A stretch of 64,000 nucleotides of DNA from Cyanobacteria bacterium SBLK (GCA_017746715.1 JAGHZQ010000069.1:99601-163600); one strand, 5' to 3'; shown: positions 28,656 to 37,488, counted from the first letter of the stretch. The notes: generated from the sequence alone by a model not told the origin. Made by a program: numbers and translations.

Positions 28656-29342
28656 TTATTGATAGCCGTGTTCGGCTAAAAATGCCAAGTCAATCTCTTG
28701 CGATCGCTCTTCTTGGGAACCATATCCCAATAATTTTTCCACGTATTTTCCTAAAATATCCCCCTCTAAATTCACCCAATCTCCCGATCGCAAATCGCAC
28801 AAATTGGTCTCGGCATAAGTATGGGGAATCACGGCAACGGTAAACCAATTTCCCTTGCCATCGCAATCGGCGACGGTTAAACTAATCCCATTCACCGCAA
28901 TACTCCCTTTCGGAACGATATAACGGGCGATATAATGAGACCATTGGGCAGTTAAAGAAGGAATGGGAACGAATTTCATTTCCCAAGCGCGATCGGTTTG
29001 AACCGATTCTAGCAAGCAACCCGTTCCGTCTACATGACCTGTCACAAAATGTCCGCCAATTTTACTCCCTGCTCGGAGTGATGTTTCCAAGTTAACATAA
29101 GTTAGATTTTCGCTTTTTTGACCTAAATTCGTGCGCTCTAAAGTCTCTGGAGAAGCCGTCGCGACAAAGCCTCGGGGTTCGATTTCTTCAACTGTTAAGC
29201 AAACTCCATCCACCGCAACGCTATCGCCAATTTCTAAATCTTTTAAAATTGCTGCTAAATTTTCTTTCTCGATAGAAATCAGAAATCGATCTCGTCCTTG
29301 GGGCTGAATTTTCCCCAATCCTTGAATTAGTCCAGTAAACAC
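28656..29342 (-). CDS. ribE: Riboflavin synthase alpha chain
   Basis: 228 residues, two lumazine-binding barrels in tandem. The family start MFTGLIQGLGKI, DSVAVDGVCLTV in the first half and the matching GSIAVNGISLTV in the second half are diagnostic. The enzyme converts two 6,7-dimethyl-8-ribityllumazine molecules into riboflavin. GTG start. The gene is divergent from the bifunctional-nuclease gene; no other rib gene is adjacent. Confidence 0.96.
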   Translation of the reverse strand: MFTGLIQGLGKIQPQGRDRFLISIEKENLAAILKDLEIGDSVAVDGVCLTVEEIEPRGFVATASPETLERTNLGQKSENLTYVNLETSLRAGSKIGGHFVTGHVDGTGCLLESVQTDRAWEMKFVPIPSLTAQWSHYIARYIVPKGSIAVNGISLTVADCDGKGNWFTVAVIPHTYAETNLCDLRSGDWVNLEGDILGKYVEKLLGYGSQEERSQEIDLAFLAEHGYQ

Positions 29343-29538
29343 GGCTTTTTCAATAAAAAATTATCCATTTCCATTATCAATGAAAATGGGGATAAGAAGG
29401 ACAAGAATAGGACTAAAATACTATATATTTTTCCTTCTTTTGCATTTCTTCAACAACTTGCCCGCTCATTCAGCAGCATACTGGGGCATACTGGTGAAGA
29501 GACCTCATAAAGGCTGAACTCATTCGCGAGAAAAGCTC

Positions 29539-30042
29539 ATGATTGAAATGAAAGTTGCGGGAATTGCCCTCGATGCCGTTACGCGCAGCCCCATCGTCCT
29601 CCTCAAGGATGGCTCCGATCGCCGCGCACTCCCTATTTATATCGGGCAAGACCAAGCAAAAGCGATTATTAGTGCCTTGGAAGGACAGAAACCGCCTCGC
29701 CCTTTAACGCATGACCTCTTTGGGAATTTGCTAGAGACTTGGGAAATGGCACTCACTAAGGTTATCATTCACGCACTGCAAGATAGCACATTTTACGCGG
29801 TTTTGTGCGTTGCCAAGGGGGAAGAGAAAAAAGAAATCGATTGTCGTCCCAGTGACGCGATCGCCATCGCCCTTCGCACTCGCGCCCCGATTTGGGTGAT
29901 GGAGGAAGTCATCGCCGATGCTTCTATCCCCGTCGATCGCGATGCGGATGAGGAAGAACGCCAAGCCTTCCGAGATTTTGTCTCCAATATCCGCCCTGAA
30001 GATTTTATCGAACAATCTCGTCGCCATCAAAAAGAAAGTTAA
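29539..30042 (+). CDS. Bifunctional nuclease domain protein (DUF151)
   Basis: 167 residues. Family start MIEMKVAGIALD, then RALPIYIGQDQAKAI, the conserved RPLTHDLF, and DCRPSDAIAIALR. These are hallmarks of the BFN/DUF151 family, related to plant and mycobacterial proteins reported to have DNase and RNase activity. The C-terminal region is acidic (DRDADEEERQAF). Divergent from ribE with about 195 bp between them. Confidence 0.92.
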   Translation: MIEMKVAGIALDAVTRSPIVLLKDGSDRRALPIYIGQDQAKAIISALEGQKPPRPLTHDLFGNLLETWEMALTKVIIHALQDSTFYAVLCVAKGEEKKEIDCRPSDAIAIALRTRAPIWVMEEVIADASIPVDRDADEEERQAFRDFVSNIRPEDFIEQSRRHQKES

Positions 30043-30112
30043 TATTTTAGATTTGTTATTCGTTTGCAAGAGCGGCTTAACTCATGACTTAATAATTTTA
30101 AGGAGTTGCAGT

Positions 30113-30205
30113 ATGATTTGCCTGCAATCAAGACCTTTTTGCCCGATCGCTACCGCGATCGCTTTGTCGTTTGTTCTTGGGGGAGGGAGTCGCGATCGCT
30201 TTTAG
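30113..30205 (+). CDS. Possible 30-residue ORF with signal-peptide-like sequence
   Basis: ATG preceded at 7 nt by AAGGAG, the best Shine-Dalgarno in this part of the window. Encodes 30 residues with a hydrophobic segment IATAIALSFVLGGGSRDRF. This resembles the N-terminus of the proline-rich secreted protein at 54883 (ISFILGGWGSRDRV). It may be a small peptide, or the surviving signal-peptide end of a lost gene. Confidence 0.3.
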   Translation: MICLQSRPFCPIATAIALSFVLGGGSRDRF

Positions 30206-30262
30206 AATCTGCAATCAAATTCAGAAATTCCTCAAACTATCAGTCACTATTTGCTAACAAAA

Positions 30263-31396
30263 ATGCGCTATTGGAGATTCGGAAAAACTAATCTAAATTT
30301 ATCAATTTTCTCGTTAGGAACGATGCGCTGTTTGGCGAGTTCGTCCGAATTTCAACACATCGTCAGAAAAGCGCTCTCTCTGGGGATCAATCATATTGAA
30401 ACGGCTCGCGGTTATGGTAAAAGCGAGGAATATTTAGGACAAACTCTAACTTTAGGACTTCCCTTTCCAAGAGATCGATTTTATATTACGACAAAATTGC
30501 CGCCAACACCAGATGAGGAAACAATGCGATCGCAGATTGATGAATCTTTAGAACGCTTAAAACTCGATTATCTGGACTGTTTGGCAATTCATGGCATTAA
30601 TACGCGCAAACACCTCGCTTGGCTGCAAAGCGATCGCGGTTTTATGAAAGCTGTAGAAGAAGCCAAAAAAGCAGGCAAAATTCGTTACATTGGCTTTTCC
30701 ACTCACGCCCCTCTCGACATCATTGTAGCAGCTATAGAAACCAATTTATTCGATTTTATTAATCTCCATTATTACTACTTTTTTCAGCAAAACAAACCCG
30801 CGATCGCTCTAGCCCAAAAAAAGGATATGGGAGTATTTATTATTTCCCCTGTCGATAAAGGCGGTCAATTATACGTACCTCCAGACACATTAAAAGAATT
30901 ATGTCAACCCCTTTCACCCTTAGAATTTAACTACCGTTTTTTACTCAGCGATCGCCGCATTACCACCCTCAGCTTTGGAGCGGCAAAATTAGAGGATTTT
31001 CAAAGTATTGGCAACGTTTGCGATCGCGATGAAGATTTGACCCCAGAAGAAAACAAGATACGCGATCGCTTGGAAAATCGATTAAGAGAAACGTTGGGAA
31101 CAGATTTGTGCAGTCAATGTCATTTATGTTTACCCTGTCCGGAAAAAATCAATATTCCCGAAGTTTTACGCTTGCGAAACTTAACCCTTGCTTATGAGAT
31201 GAAATCCTTTGGCGAATACCGCTACCAAATGTTTGAAAATGCCGGACATTGGTTTCCAGGACGAAAAGGCGATCGGTGTACGGACTGCGGCGACTGTCTC
31301 CCGCGTTGTCCGGAAAAACTCGATATTCCAAAACTGTTACGAGATACTCACAATCGTCTAAATGGCAAACCTCGCCGTCGCCTTTGGAGTTCATAA
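30263..31396 (+). CDS. Aldo/keto reductase with C-terminal [4Fe-4S] clusters
   Basis: 377 residues. The first 270 residues form an AKR TIM barrel (start MRYWRFGKTNLNLSIFSLGTMR; catalytic-type region ETARGYGKSEEYLG; KAGKIRYIGFSTH). The C-terminal third carries two ferredoxin-like cysteine clusters: CSQCHLCLPC followed by P, and CTDCGDCLPRCP. Such fusions are common in cyanobacteria and archaea and suggest ferredoxin-linked electron transfer. Start at MRYWRFG; an upstream TTG adds four residues. The substrate cannot be inferred. Confidence 0.88.
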   Translation: MRYWRFGKTNLNLSIFSLGTMRCLASSSEFQHIVRKALSLGINHIETARGYGKSEEYLGQTLTLGLPFPRDRFYITTKLPPTPDEETMRSQIDESLERLKLDYLDCLAIHGINTRKHLAWLQSDRGFMKAVEEAKKAGKIRYIGFSTHAPLDIIVAAIETNLFDFINLHYYYFFQQNKPAIALAQKKDMGVFIISPVDKGGQLYVPPDTLKELCQPLSPLEFNYRFLLSDRRITTLSFGAAKLEDFQSIGNVCDRDEDLTPEENKIRDRLENRLRETLGTDLCSQCHLCLPCPEKINIPEVLRLRNLTLAYEMKSFGEYRYQMFENAGHWFPGRKGDRCTDCGDCLPRCPEKLDIPKLLRDTHNRLNGKPRRRLWSS

Positions 31397-31444
31397 GTAA
31401 AAATAATACTAAATTGATAACAATAAACTAACAATAAATAACAA

Positions 31445-32044
31445 ATGAAATTTATTTTAATAACTTTAATTAGTTTCTCATCCTTATTTTATCCTCAACT
31501 CGTTTTCGGACAAAAATCCGCGCAAGATGTTACAGAAGAAAGCGAAACTACAGAAAATGAGACCGTTGATATGGAAGACTCTGCCGAAAGCGGTTCGATG
31601 GTCGGCGATTTTTTTACGCGATCGCTAGAAACTTGCGAGTTAGATCCCTCCTATCTCAATCCCTCCGTTCAAAATGAACTCTCGCACCAAGGTGTTATTA
31701 CGTCCACAACCATCTCCCAAGAAAGTTTAACCATTCCGAGTTTGTGGTGGCGGAGAGATCAATTTGGAGATAATAAACTGTTACAAAATTGGTTTGCCTT
31801 TCCAGAAAAAAGACGGATCGATTTGTTAGTTAACCGTCAGCTTTGGTCGCAAATGGACTATTTAGATCGCTATAGTTTCGTCAATCATTTCGGAACGACA
31901 GCGCGATATTATGGTTACGAACTCCGCGTTTTCGATCGCCAGCCCAAATGCCTCGCAATCTATAATTGTAGCCTGCAAGCAGCAACGTATGAATGTAATG
32001 TCGATCTTCAACCCTCTCGCCGCGATGCGTTTAATATTTTTTAA
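31445..32044 (+). CDS. Secreted protein, function unknown
   Basis: 199 residues. Signal peptide ending near QLVFGQ (about residue 22), then an acidic low-complexity stretch (EESETTENETVDMEDSAE), then a conserved-looking globular part (WWRRDQFG, WSQMDYLDRYSFVNHFGT, four Cys in the last 130 residues). It resembles uncharacterised cyanobacterial exported proteins but I cannot name a family. It is convergent with the solute-binding protein gene, with only one base between the stops. Confidence 0.65.
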   Translation: MKFILITLISFSSLFYPQLVFGQKSAQDVTEESETTENETVDMEDSAESGSMVGDFFTRSLETCELDPSYLNPSVQNELSHQGVITSTTISQESLTIPSLWWRRDQFGDNKLLQNWFAFPEKRRIDLLVNRQLWSQMDYLDRYSFVNHFGTTARYYGYELRVFDRQPKCLAIYNCSLQAATYECNVDLQPSRRDAFNIF

Positions 32045-32045
32045 T

Positions 32046-33269
32046 TTACTCCTCTCTCGATCTCCCCTCTTGGGAGGGGTTGGGGGTGGGTTGTTGGTTG
32101 TTGGTTGTTAGCATTGCGAGTTGGAAAAGGTGTTGGTATTGACTCGATATTGTTGCGGGAAGAGGTTCGATAAATTCGCTTTTTTCGAGGATCTCGCGAT
32201 CGGGAAATTGAGGAGAATTTTCTTGTAAGACTTTGGGGAGTTGCGATCGCTCTGCATTTAAAAGCATAGGCGAAACAGCATCGGTAAACTGGGAGATTTT
32301 GCGGGCGGGTTCGTTTTGCCAGCAAAAATCAATCCAGCGATCGCTTAACTCAAAACTGTCGTTTTTCTCGCCTGTTTGCGGTCTAACCCAAATATCGCAC
32401 CATAAAGCCGTTCCCGAAGGAGGAACGACAATTTTAATTTGAGGATAGCGCTCGATGGTGGGTAAAATATCCCCAGACCAACCCACTGCAACCCACGTAT
32501 CTTTCAGAATTAAGGGTTTTAAATAATATCTCGAACTATAAAATTTAATTTGTGCGAGTAATGCCTCTAATTGCGATCGCAAATCTTTAATGGCCCTTAA
32601 ATCTCTCGTATTGTAAGAATAACCGAGCTTTTTCAGGACGATCCCAATAATTTCTCGAGGCTGCCAAATAATGGAGATGCGATCGCGCAATTCCTCTCGC
32701 CATAAGTCTTTCCAGTCTTGGGGAGTCCAATCCAAGTTTTTAAAAACCTCGCGATTATAAGCAATAACCGTCGTTCCCCAACGATAGGGAGCCCCCCAAA
32801 CCGCTCCATTTTCGTCCGCAAATCCAGCCTCGTTGCGCGTTACGACGCGGGTAAAGGATGAGGGGAGATTTGACCAGCCCTCGAGCCTCGAGGGAGTGAG
32901 GGGTTGAATGAGGCGATCGCGAATGACTCCCGTTAACCAAGCATCCCCCAACGTCGCCAAATTGGCAGCCGGAGGAATGCGATCTCCGACGAAAGGTACC
33001 CAGTTGGGGAATCGTCCGGCTGTTTTTTCTCCCTTGGCAATTTCCTGCCAATCTTGCAGGGAGCGAACAATCTCCTCGAATTGGGCAACTGGGGTAAATT
33101 TTGCCGGTTTTCCCGAAAGGGTGCGAAATTCGCGAATAAGTTGTTGGGGAAGCGAACCATTGAGGAGTTGAACCCGCAGTGACTCTCGAGAGCGATCGCT
33201 GCATCCCCCCAAAAGCTGCCCGCAGGCGATCGCGCCCGAACCCACTAAAAAAAAACGACGATTCAACAT
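32046..33269 (-). CDS. Extracellular solute-binding lipoprotein with repeat-encoded C-terminal tail
   Basis: 407 residues. Start MLNRRFFLVGSG with a twin-Arg-like segment and lipobox LLGGC near residue 22. The body resembles type 2 periplasmic binding proteins of the polyamine (PotD/PotF) kind: SGKPAKF, PYRWGTTVIAYNREV, WIDFCWQNEPARKI. No permease or ATPase gene is beside it. The last 20 residues (TTNNQQPTPNPSQEGR...) are coded by a heptamer/GC-palindrome repeat, so the original gene probably ended near LAML and was extended by an insertion. Confidence 0.82.
   Translation of the reverse strand: MLNRRFFLVGSGAIACGQLLGGCSDRSRESLRVQLLNGSLPQQLIREFRTLSGKPAKFTPVAQFEEIVRSLQDWQEIAKGEKTAGRFPNWVPFVGDRIPPAANLATLGDAWLTGVIRDRLIQPLTPSRLEGWSNLPSSFTRVVTRNEAGFADENGAVWGAPYRWGTTVIAYNREVFKNLDWTPQDWKDLWREELRDRISIIWQPREIIGIVLKKLGYSYNTRDLRAIKDLRSQLEALLAQIKFYSSRYYLKPLILKDTWVAVGWSGDILPTIERYPQIKIVVPPSGTALWCDIWVRPQTGEKNDSFELSDRWIDFCWQNEPARKISQFTDAVSPMLLNAERSQLPKVLQENSPQFPDREILEKSEFIEPLPATISSQYQHLFQLAMLTTNNQQPTPNPSQEGRSREE
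32055..32109. repeat. GC palindrome plus (GGTTGTT)3 heptamers at a gene end
   Basis: CCCCTC-TTGG-GAGGGG hairpin at 32,064-32,079 followed by three GGTTGTT heptamers at 32,089-32,109. It encodes the last part of the solute-binding protein on the minus strand. A near-identical palindrome with the same PTTNN peptide ends the ArsR gene near 57,990. Confidence 0.9.
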
Positions 33270-33447
33270 GATACTTCTATGATAGGAAATTCTAATCAAA
33301 CCCAAAATCTTTCTGTAGCTAGGCTTTCAACCTCTTCGCGATGGCAAAATCTAAAGAAAAGCTAGATTCGCTACAATAATTTTCCTCAATCCGTTTACAA
33401 TACTTTACTGAATTTCCATAAGTATATATAACTAGGTTTAACAAACA

Positions 33448-33648
33448 ATGTCCACTGGCTCCGGTCTGGCGACCTTAACAAAATCCGAAACCCATACTTC
33501 CCATTTAACCAAGGTCATGCAGTCTTACAACACCAATCAACAAATCAAGTATTTGCATCTCGAAGCAGAAGTCGATGTTCTCCTTCAACAGTTACAAGCT
33601 ATGAAGCTCAAGCAAGACGGCAATACAACCCCAACAAGAGACAAATAA
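33448..33648 (+). CDS. Small conserved cyanobacterial protein
   Basis: 66 residues, mostly helical and polar, with the block SYNTNQQIKYLHLEAEVDVL followed by LLQQLQ. I recall this pattern from uncharacterised small cyanobacterial proteins, but no function is known to me. A hairpin follows the stop. Confidence 0.7.
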   Translation: MSTGSGLATLTKSETHTSHLTKVMQSYNTNQQIKYLHLEAEVDVLLQQLQAMKLKQDGNTTPTRDK

Positions 33649-33652
33649 GGGC

Positions 33653-33677
33653 AAAAAAAGGGTGGGATATTCCCACC
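33653..33677 (-). terminator. Terminator of the PTPS gene
   Basis: GGTGGGA-TAT-TCCCACC hairpin. Read on the minus strand it is followed by a C and seven T residues, so it should stop transcripts from the PTPS gene. It may also end the opposing 66-residue gene, with a weaker T tract on that side. Confidence 0.75.
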
Positions 33678-33704
33678 TCTTATCCATTAAAAAAGCAATC
33701 GCCC

Positions 33705-34577
33705 TTACCGAATCGCGAGAACGGGTTCTTCAAGGCGATCGCCTTGTTTTGTTGCGACTCTCGTGCGACAATAAACTTCTGCCGAATTATTGGGACTTTC
33801 GATTAGCTTCACCCGATCCAACTCAACCCCCAACTCTGCAAGGGGCTGTTGTAAGGTTTGGGCAATATACAAGGCGATATTTTCCGCCGTCGGGACGACT
33901 TCAGCAAAATAAGAAATATCCTTGTTAAGAAAAGTATGATCGAAGGGTTCAACGATGAGATCGTCAACGACTTTTTGAAAATCTACAAGATCGACTATCA
34001 TTCCGGTACGGCGATCGATTTCGCCGACAACGCTCACCTCTAAATGATAATTATGTCCGTGACCGTGAGGACGAGCGCATTTGCCATAAATTTCCAAATT
34101 GTCAGCATAGTTGAGACTATCGAGAGCGAGCCGATGGGCTGCGCTAAAGTGAGTGCCAATTGTTAGTGATGCTTCCATATCGTTTCCGTAATATTCAGCC
34201 CAAAGTTCTGGGTGTTCGATCGCTTTAATTTTGACGAGAGGGAGATGGGGGGAAAGTCTGGTCCAGATAACTCGAGCCAGATTTTCCGTTGTCGGTAGGG
34301 TTTGCTGGAATTCTTCCCAAACATCGTTTAGGTAAGAGAAATCCAAATCTCGGGTAACATATTGCTTAATTGCTCCCTTCACATCGGATAGATTTTGCAC
34401 CATCCCATATCGATCCAGTTCCCCTTCAAGAGAAACATAGAGCACATAATTGTGACCGTGGCCGGGAAAACGACTGCAAGCGCCGAATTTTCCCCGATTT
34501 TCCGCTTCTGTCAGTTCTGGCAACCAATAGCGATGGCTGGCCGAAAACTGCGCTCGGCGGTGGATAATACATTTCAT
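33705..34577 (-). CDS. Tandem-fused 6-pyruvoyl/6-carboxy-tetrahydropterin synthase
   Basis: 290 residues made of two PTPS/QueD domains in tandem. Each half starts with a zinc-His segment (FSASHRYWLP; FSAAHRL) and has a Cys-containing GHGHNY motif (CSRFPGHGHNY near residue 40; CARPHGHGHNY near 170). Each half also has a conserved Glu toward the end (AIEHPELWAEYY; LIESPNNSAEVY). QueD converts dihydroneopterin triphosphate to 6-carboxy-tetrahydropterin for queuosine; PTPS makes a pterin precursor. Which activity each half has is unclear. Start at MKCIIHRR, since upstream sequence does not resemble the family. Confidence 0.88.
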   Translation of the reverse strand: MKCIIHRRAQFSASHRYWLPELTEAENRGKFGACSRFPGHGHNYVLYVSLEGELDRYGMVQNLSDVKGAIKQYVTRDLDFSYLNDVWEEFQQTLPTTENLARVIWTRLSPHLPLVKIKAIEHPELWAEYYGNDMEASLTIGTHFSAAHRLALDSLNYADNLEIYGKCARPHGHGHNYHLEVSVVGEIDRRTGMIVDLVDFQKVVDDLIVEPFDHTFLNKDISYFAEVVPTAENIALYIAQTLQQPLAELGVELDRVKLIESPNNSAEVYCRTRVATKQGDRLEEPVLAIR

Positions 34578-34707
34578 ATCGGCGAGGATTGCATCGCGTA
34601 CTTTATCTTTCGTAATATAGATCGAAACCGCGATCGCTTTCAATCTAGAGTGCAAGATTCAAAACCCTCTGCGATCGGCGCTATACTCGAAAGTAAACCT
34701 TGATAAC

Positions 34708-34819
34708 TGCTTGTCCTGCTTGCCCCGCTTGCCCCGAGCCAAGCCGAAGGGAGCCAAGCCGAAGGGATAATTGCTTGCCTGGTACTTCGGTAAGCTCAGC
34801 AGACGCAAAGTCGAAAGGA
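34708..34819. repeat. Mosaic of short tandem repeats
   Basis: Three 9-bp units (TGCTTGTCC, TGCTTGCCC, CGCTTGCCC) at 34,708-34,734, then two perfect 15-bp units GAGCCAAGCCGAAGG at 34,736-34,765, then an ACTTCGGTAAGCTCAGCA word common in cyanobacterial repeats. It fills most of the gap before the SPFH gene. Confidence 0.85.
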
Positions 34820-34829
34820 TAACTGAAAT

Positions 34830-35708
34830 ATGGATGCTATTTTTTATATTGTAATTTCCTTGATTATGGGCAGTGGAACAATGCTTTTCACCTCCCTGCG
34901 AATTGTTAACGAAGGGAATGAAGCCTTAGTGGAAAGATTGGGGCGCTACAATACTAAACTCAGTCCGGGAGTAAATTTTGTTCTTCCTTTTCTCGATTCG
35001 ATTGTTGTAGAAGAAACGACTCGGGAAAAAGTCTTGAGAATTGAGCCGCAAAATGCCATCAGTAAAGATAATGTTTCTCTCAAAATTGACGCGGTTATTT
35101 ATTGGCAAATTCTCGATTTAGAAAAAGCCTTTTATGCAGTTGAAGATATTCAAGCAGCAATTGAAAATTTAGTGGTAACGACGCTGCGTTCTGAAATTGG
35201 ACGCTTGGATTTAGACGAAACCTATTCGTCGCGAGAGAACATCAACCGCAAACTCTTGCATCAACTCGATGAAGCAACGGGAAATTGGGGGGTTAAAGTA
35301 ACGCGAATTGAAGTCAAAGAAATTCAGCCATCTAAAACAGTCATGGAATCCTTAGAAGTCGAACGTGCGGCAGAAAGTAAGAAGAAAGCAGCTATTTTAG
35401 AAACCCAAGGAACAGTTCAATCGATTAAAATGCTATCGGAAGCCTTAGAACAACAACCCAATGCTCAAGAAGTTCTCAGTTATTTGATCGCACAACGCTA
35501 TGTCGATGCGAATGAAAAATTAGGGACTAGTCCCAATTCTAAAATTCTTTTTATGGATCCAAAAGCACTCAACGAAGCGACAAACGATCTCATATCCGGT
35601 CGCGATCGCAAGATTCCCGAATCCCCTCAAACTAGCGCGGGAACGAACGCTAACCCAGGAACAAACGGTCAAGCCTCTTCTACACTCGATAATGGCACAT
35701 CGGCTTAA
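34830..35708 (+). CDS. SPFH/band 7 (stomatin/HflC-like) membrane protein
   Basis: 292 residues: one N-terminal membrane helix (about 3-22), then the SPFH domain (GNEALVERLGRYN...LSPGVNFVLPFLD, VTRIEVKEIQPSKTVMESLE), then a coiled-coil and Gln/Ala-rich part and a Gly/Ser/Asn-rich tail. Members scaffold membrane microdomains or protease complexes such as FtsH. The CCB1-like gene follows after a short heptamer stretch and is probably cotranscribed. Confidence 0.9.
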   Translation: MDAIFYIVISLIMGSGTMLFTSLRIVNEGNEALVERLGRYNTKLSPGVNFVLPFLDSIVVEETTREKVLRIEPQNAISKDNVSLKIDAVIYWQILDLEKAFYAVEDIQAAIENLVVTTLRSEIGRLDLDETYSSRENINRKLLHQLDEATGNWGVKVTRIEVKEIQPSKTVMESLEVERAAESKKKAAILETQGTVQSIKMLSEALEQQPNAQEVLSYLIAQRYVDANEKLGTSPNSKILFMDPKALNEATNDLISGRDRKIPESPQTSAGTNANPGTNGQASSTLDNGTSA

Positions 35709-35726
35709 AATTGGCACTAGAATCCT

Positions 35727-35747
35727 AACAACCAACAACCAATAACA
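35727..35747. repeat. Heptamers (AACAACC)2 AATAACA
   Basis: Three heptamer units of the window-wide family fill the gap between the SPFH and CCB1-like genes, ending one base before the ATG. Confidence 0.85.
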
Positions 35748-35748
35748 A

Positions 35749-36258
35749 ATGAACTCTCCCGTATTATCTTCAACTTTTTTGCTGACATTACTTTTAATGG
35801 TGGGCTTATTTTTCTTTATTCGTGCTTCAGTTAAAGAACGAATCGAAGAAATACAACTGATAACAGAAGAAACAAAAGAATCTCTATTCAACCAATTACA
35901 GGGGTATTTTGATAGTCGCGCTTATAAAGTGACCGAATCAGAAAGCGATCGCTTAATTTTTGAAGGGTTCGTGCGTCCGAGTTGGTTTTTAGCGATTTTC
36001 TTATCGGTTTTAGCAGCGATCGGGTTACTTTGCTTGGCATTAGTTTTAACTTATTTGCTTCCCGCGATCGGTTATTTTTCGATTGCTTTAATTATCTTTT
36101 CTCCTTTAGCCGGTTATTTCTATTGGCAAGGTGCGGGACGCATCGAAAAAGTATCGATTAAAATAGAAGCAGAAGCAACGAATAAAAATCGAGTTCTCGT
36201 ACAAGGCCATCGCGATGAATTGATCCAACTCAAACGGGCTTTTCCTTTTGCAACCTAA
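35749..36258 (+). CDS. CCB1-like cofactor assembly protein (DUF3529)
   Basis: 169 residues: one N-terminal helix, a polar stretch (EEIQLITEETKESLFNQLQGYFDSRAY), then two helices (about 78-120) and a soluble end. This matches proteins annotated as cofactor assembly of complex C subunit B, of the CCB1 type, that attach the covalent heme c(i) to cytochrome b6. The assignment rests on overall layout and remembered sequence, not on a catalytic motif. It probably shares an operon with the SPFH gene and the following Uma2 gene. Confidence 0.6.
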   Translation: MNSPVLSSTFLLTLLLMVGLFFFIRASVKERIEEIQLITEETKESLFNQLQGYFDSRAYKVTESESDRLIFEGFVRPSWFLAIFLSVLAAIGLLCLALVLTYLLPAIGYFSIALIIFSPLAGYFYWQGAGRIEKVSIKIEAEATNKNRVLVQGHRDELIQLKRAFPFAT

Positions 36259-36273
36259 TGACCCAACAAACAA

Positions 36274-37056
36274 ATGGTTCAATCTATCTCTAAAACCGAA
36301 TTACCATCTCCTTTTCCCGACCATACTCAATTGCCCGATGAAGATGGAACATTCGTGAAAAATTTTCAAGAACATCCCCAAAGTTTATTATTAACAGACT
36401 CCCTCAGTACGATTTTGTCACGATTGCATCCTGACGGTCAATATTGCATCGGACAAGATTGCGGGATTTACTGGCGAGAAACCGATCCCCCAGAACGCGG
36501 CGCAGAAGCACCCGATTGGTTTTATGTCCCTAATGTTCCTCCCGATCGTGACGGACAAATTAGACGCTCTTACGTTCTCTGGCGAGAACTCATGCGACCC
36601 GCGATCGTATTGGAATTCGCATCGGGAGATGGTTCGGAGGAAAGAGACCGTACTCCTTTGTCTCGTTCTTCTGAAGGCGATCGCGTTAAACCCGGTAAAT
36701 TTTGGGTCTACGAACAGATCGTGAGAACGGGGTATTACGGTATTTTTATCGTGACAACGGGAGAATTGGAAATGTATCGATTGGTTGGCGATGTTTACGA
36801 ACCCATGATTCCCAACGATCGCGGCCATTATCCCATCGTTCCCATGCAGGTTGAGTTAGGAATTTGGCAAGGAACGTATCAAAATCAATCTCAACGTTGG
36901 CTGCGATGGTGGGATTTAGAGGGGAACTTATTAGCGATCGGTCAAGAATTAGCCCGACAAGAACGGCAAAAACGCCTAGAGTTAATAGAGAAATTGCGAT
37001 CGCTCTCTCCAGAACAACTCCAAGCGTTGGGAATAAACTCAGATGATTTAAGTTGA
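36274..37056 (+). CDS. Uma2-family (DUF820) nuclease-like protein, copy 2
   Basis: 260 residues, a close paralogue of the copy at 14.0-14.8 kb. Shared blocks include PDHTQLP, FVKNFQEHPQS and APDWFYVP. The PD-(D/E)XK-like residues are Asp in APDW, Glu in VLEFASGDG and a Lys in KFWVYE. It has an extra loop (DRTPLSRSSEGDRVK) before the Lys, and the C-terminus is a short helix instead of the long coiled coil of copy 1. It begins 15 bp after the CCB1-like gene. Biological target unknown. Confidence 0.85.
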   Translation: MVQSISKTELPSPFPDHTQLPDEDGTFVKNFQEHPQSLLLTDSLSTILSRLHPDGQYCIGQDCGIYWRETDPPERGAEAPDWFYVPNVPPDRDGQIRRSYVLWRELMRPAIVLEFASGDGSEERDRTPLSRSSEGDRVKPGKFWVYEQIVRTGYYGIFIVTTGELEMYRLVGDVYEPMIPNDRGHYPIVPMQVELGIWQGTYQNQSQRWLRWWDLEGNLLAIGQELARQERQKRLELIEKLRSLSPEQLQALGINSDDLS

Positions 37057-37070
37057 TTGATAATAAAGGT

Positions 37071-37271
37071 CTAATCAACGACACGGATAAATCCATGACT
37101 GACGGCTTCATAAATGCGATTGACTTCCTGTTGATGAGTATCGCCCAAAACACCATCAAATAATAAAGACATGAGAATATTTTGGTCTTCGCGAGTAATT
37201 TGACGGGAAGCAAGAATCTCTTCAATGACTCGCTGGATGGGATCTTGGGAGCTTAAGGATTGAATAGACAT
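37071..37271 (-). CDS. Small conserved cyanobacterial protein
   Basis: 66 residues with conserved-looking blocks VIEEILASRQITREDQNILMSLL and NRIYEAVSHGFIRVVD. Helical throughout. It matches my memory of a small cyanobacterial family that occurs as several paralogues per genome; function unknown. Convergent with the Uma2 gene, 14 bp from its stop. Confidence 0.7.
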   Translation of the reverse strand: MSIQSLSSQDPIQRVIEEILASRQITREDQNILMSLLFDGVLGDTHQQEVNRIYEAVSHGFIRVVD

Positions 37272-37488
37272 AGGATTTCAAAATGCGAACAATGCCCGGC
37301 ACCCCTCTAAGATGATGGAATTTTGCTCGAAATACTGCGATCTCGTGACGATATCACCTGTGAATGCGATCGGAGAATAATGCGATCGCGATCGCAGCAA
37401 ATGCAACAAATCATCACGATTTTTCGCTTTCAAGCAGTCTCGACCCCTAGAATAGGGATTTGAAAAACATTCTGGGAGGATCTGTGCT

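Noticed and set aside
32755..33204. Second gene inside the solute-binding protein region
   Set aside because: It is an out-of-frame shadow of the solute-binding gene with no recognisable family features.
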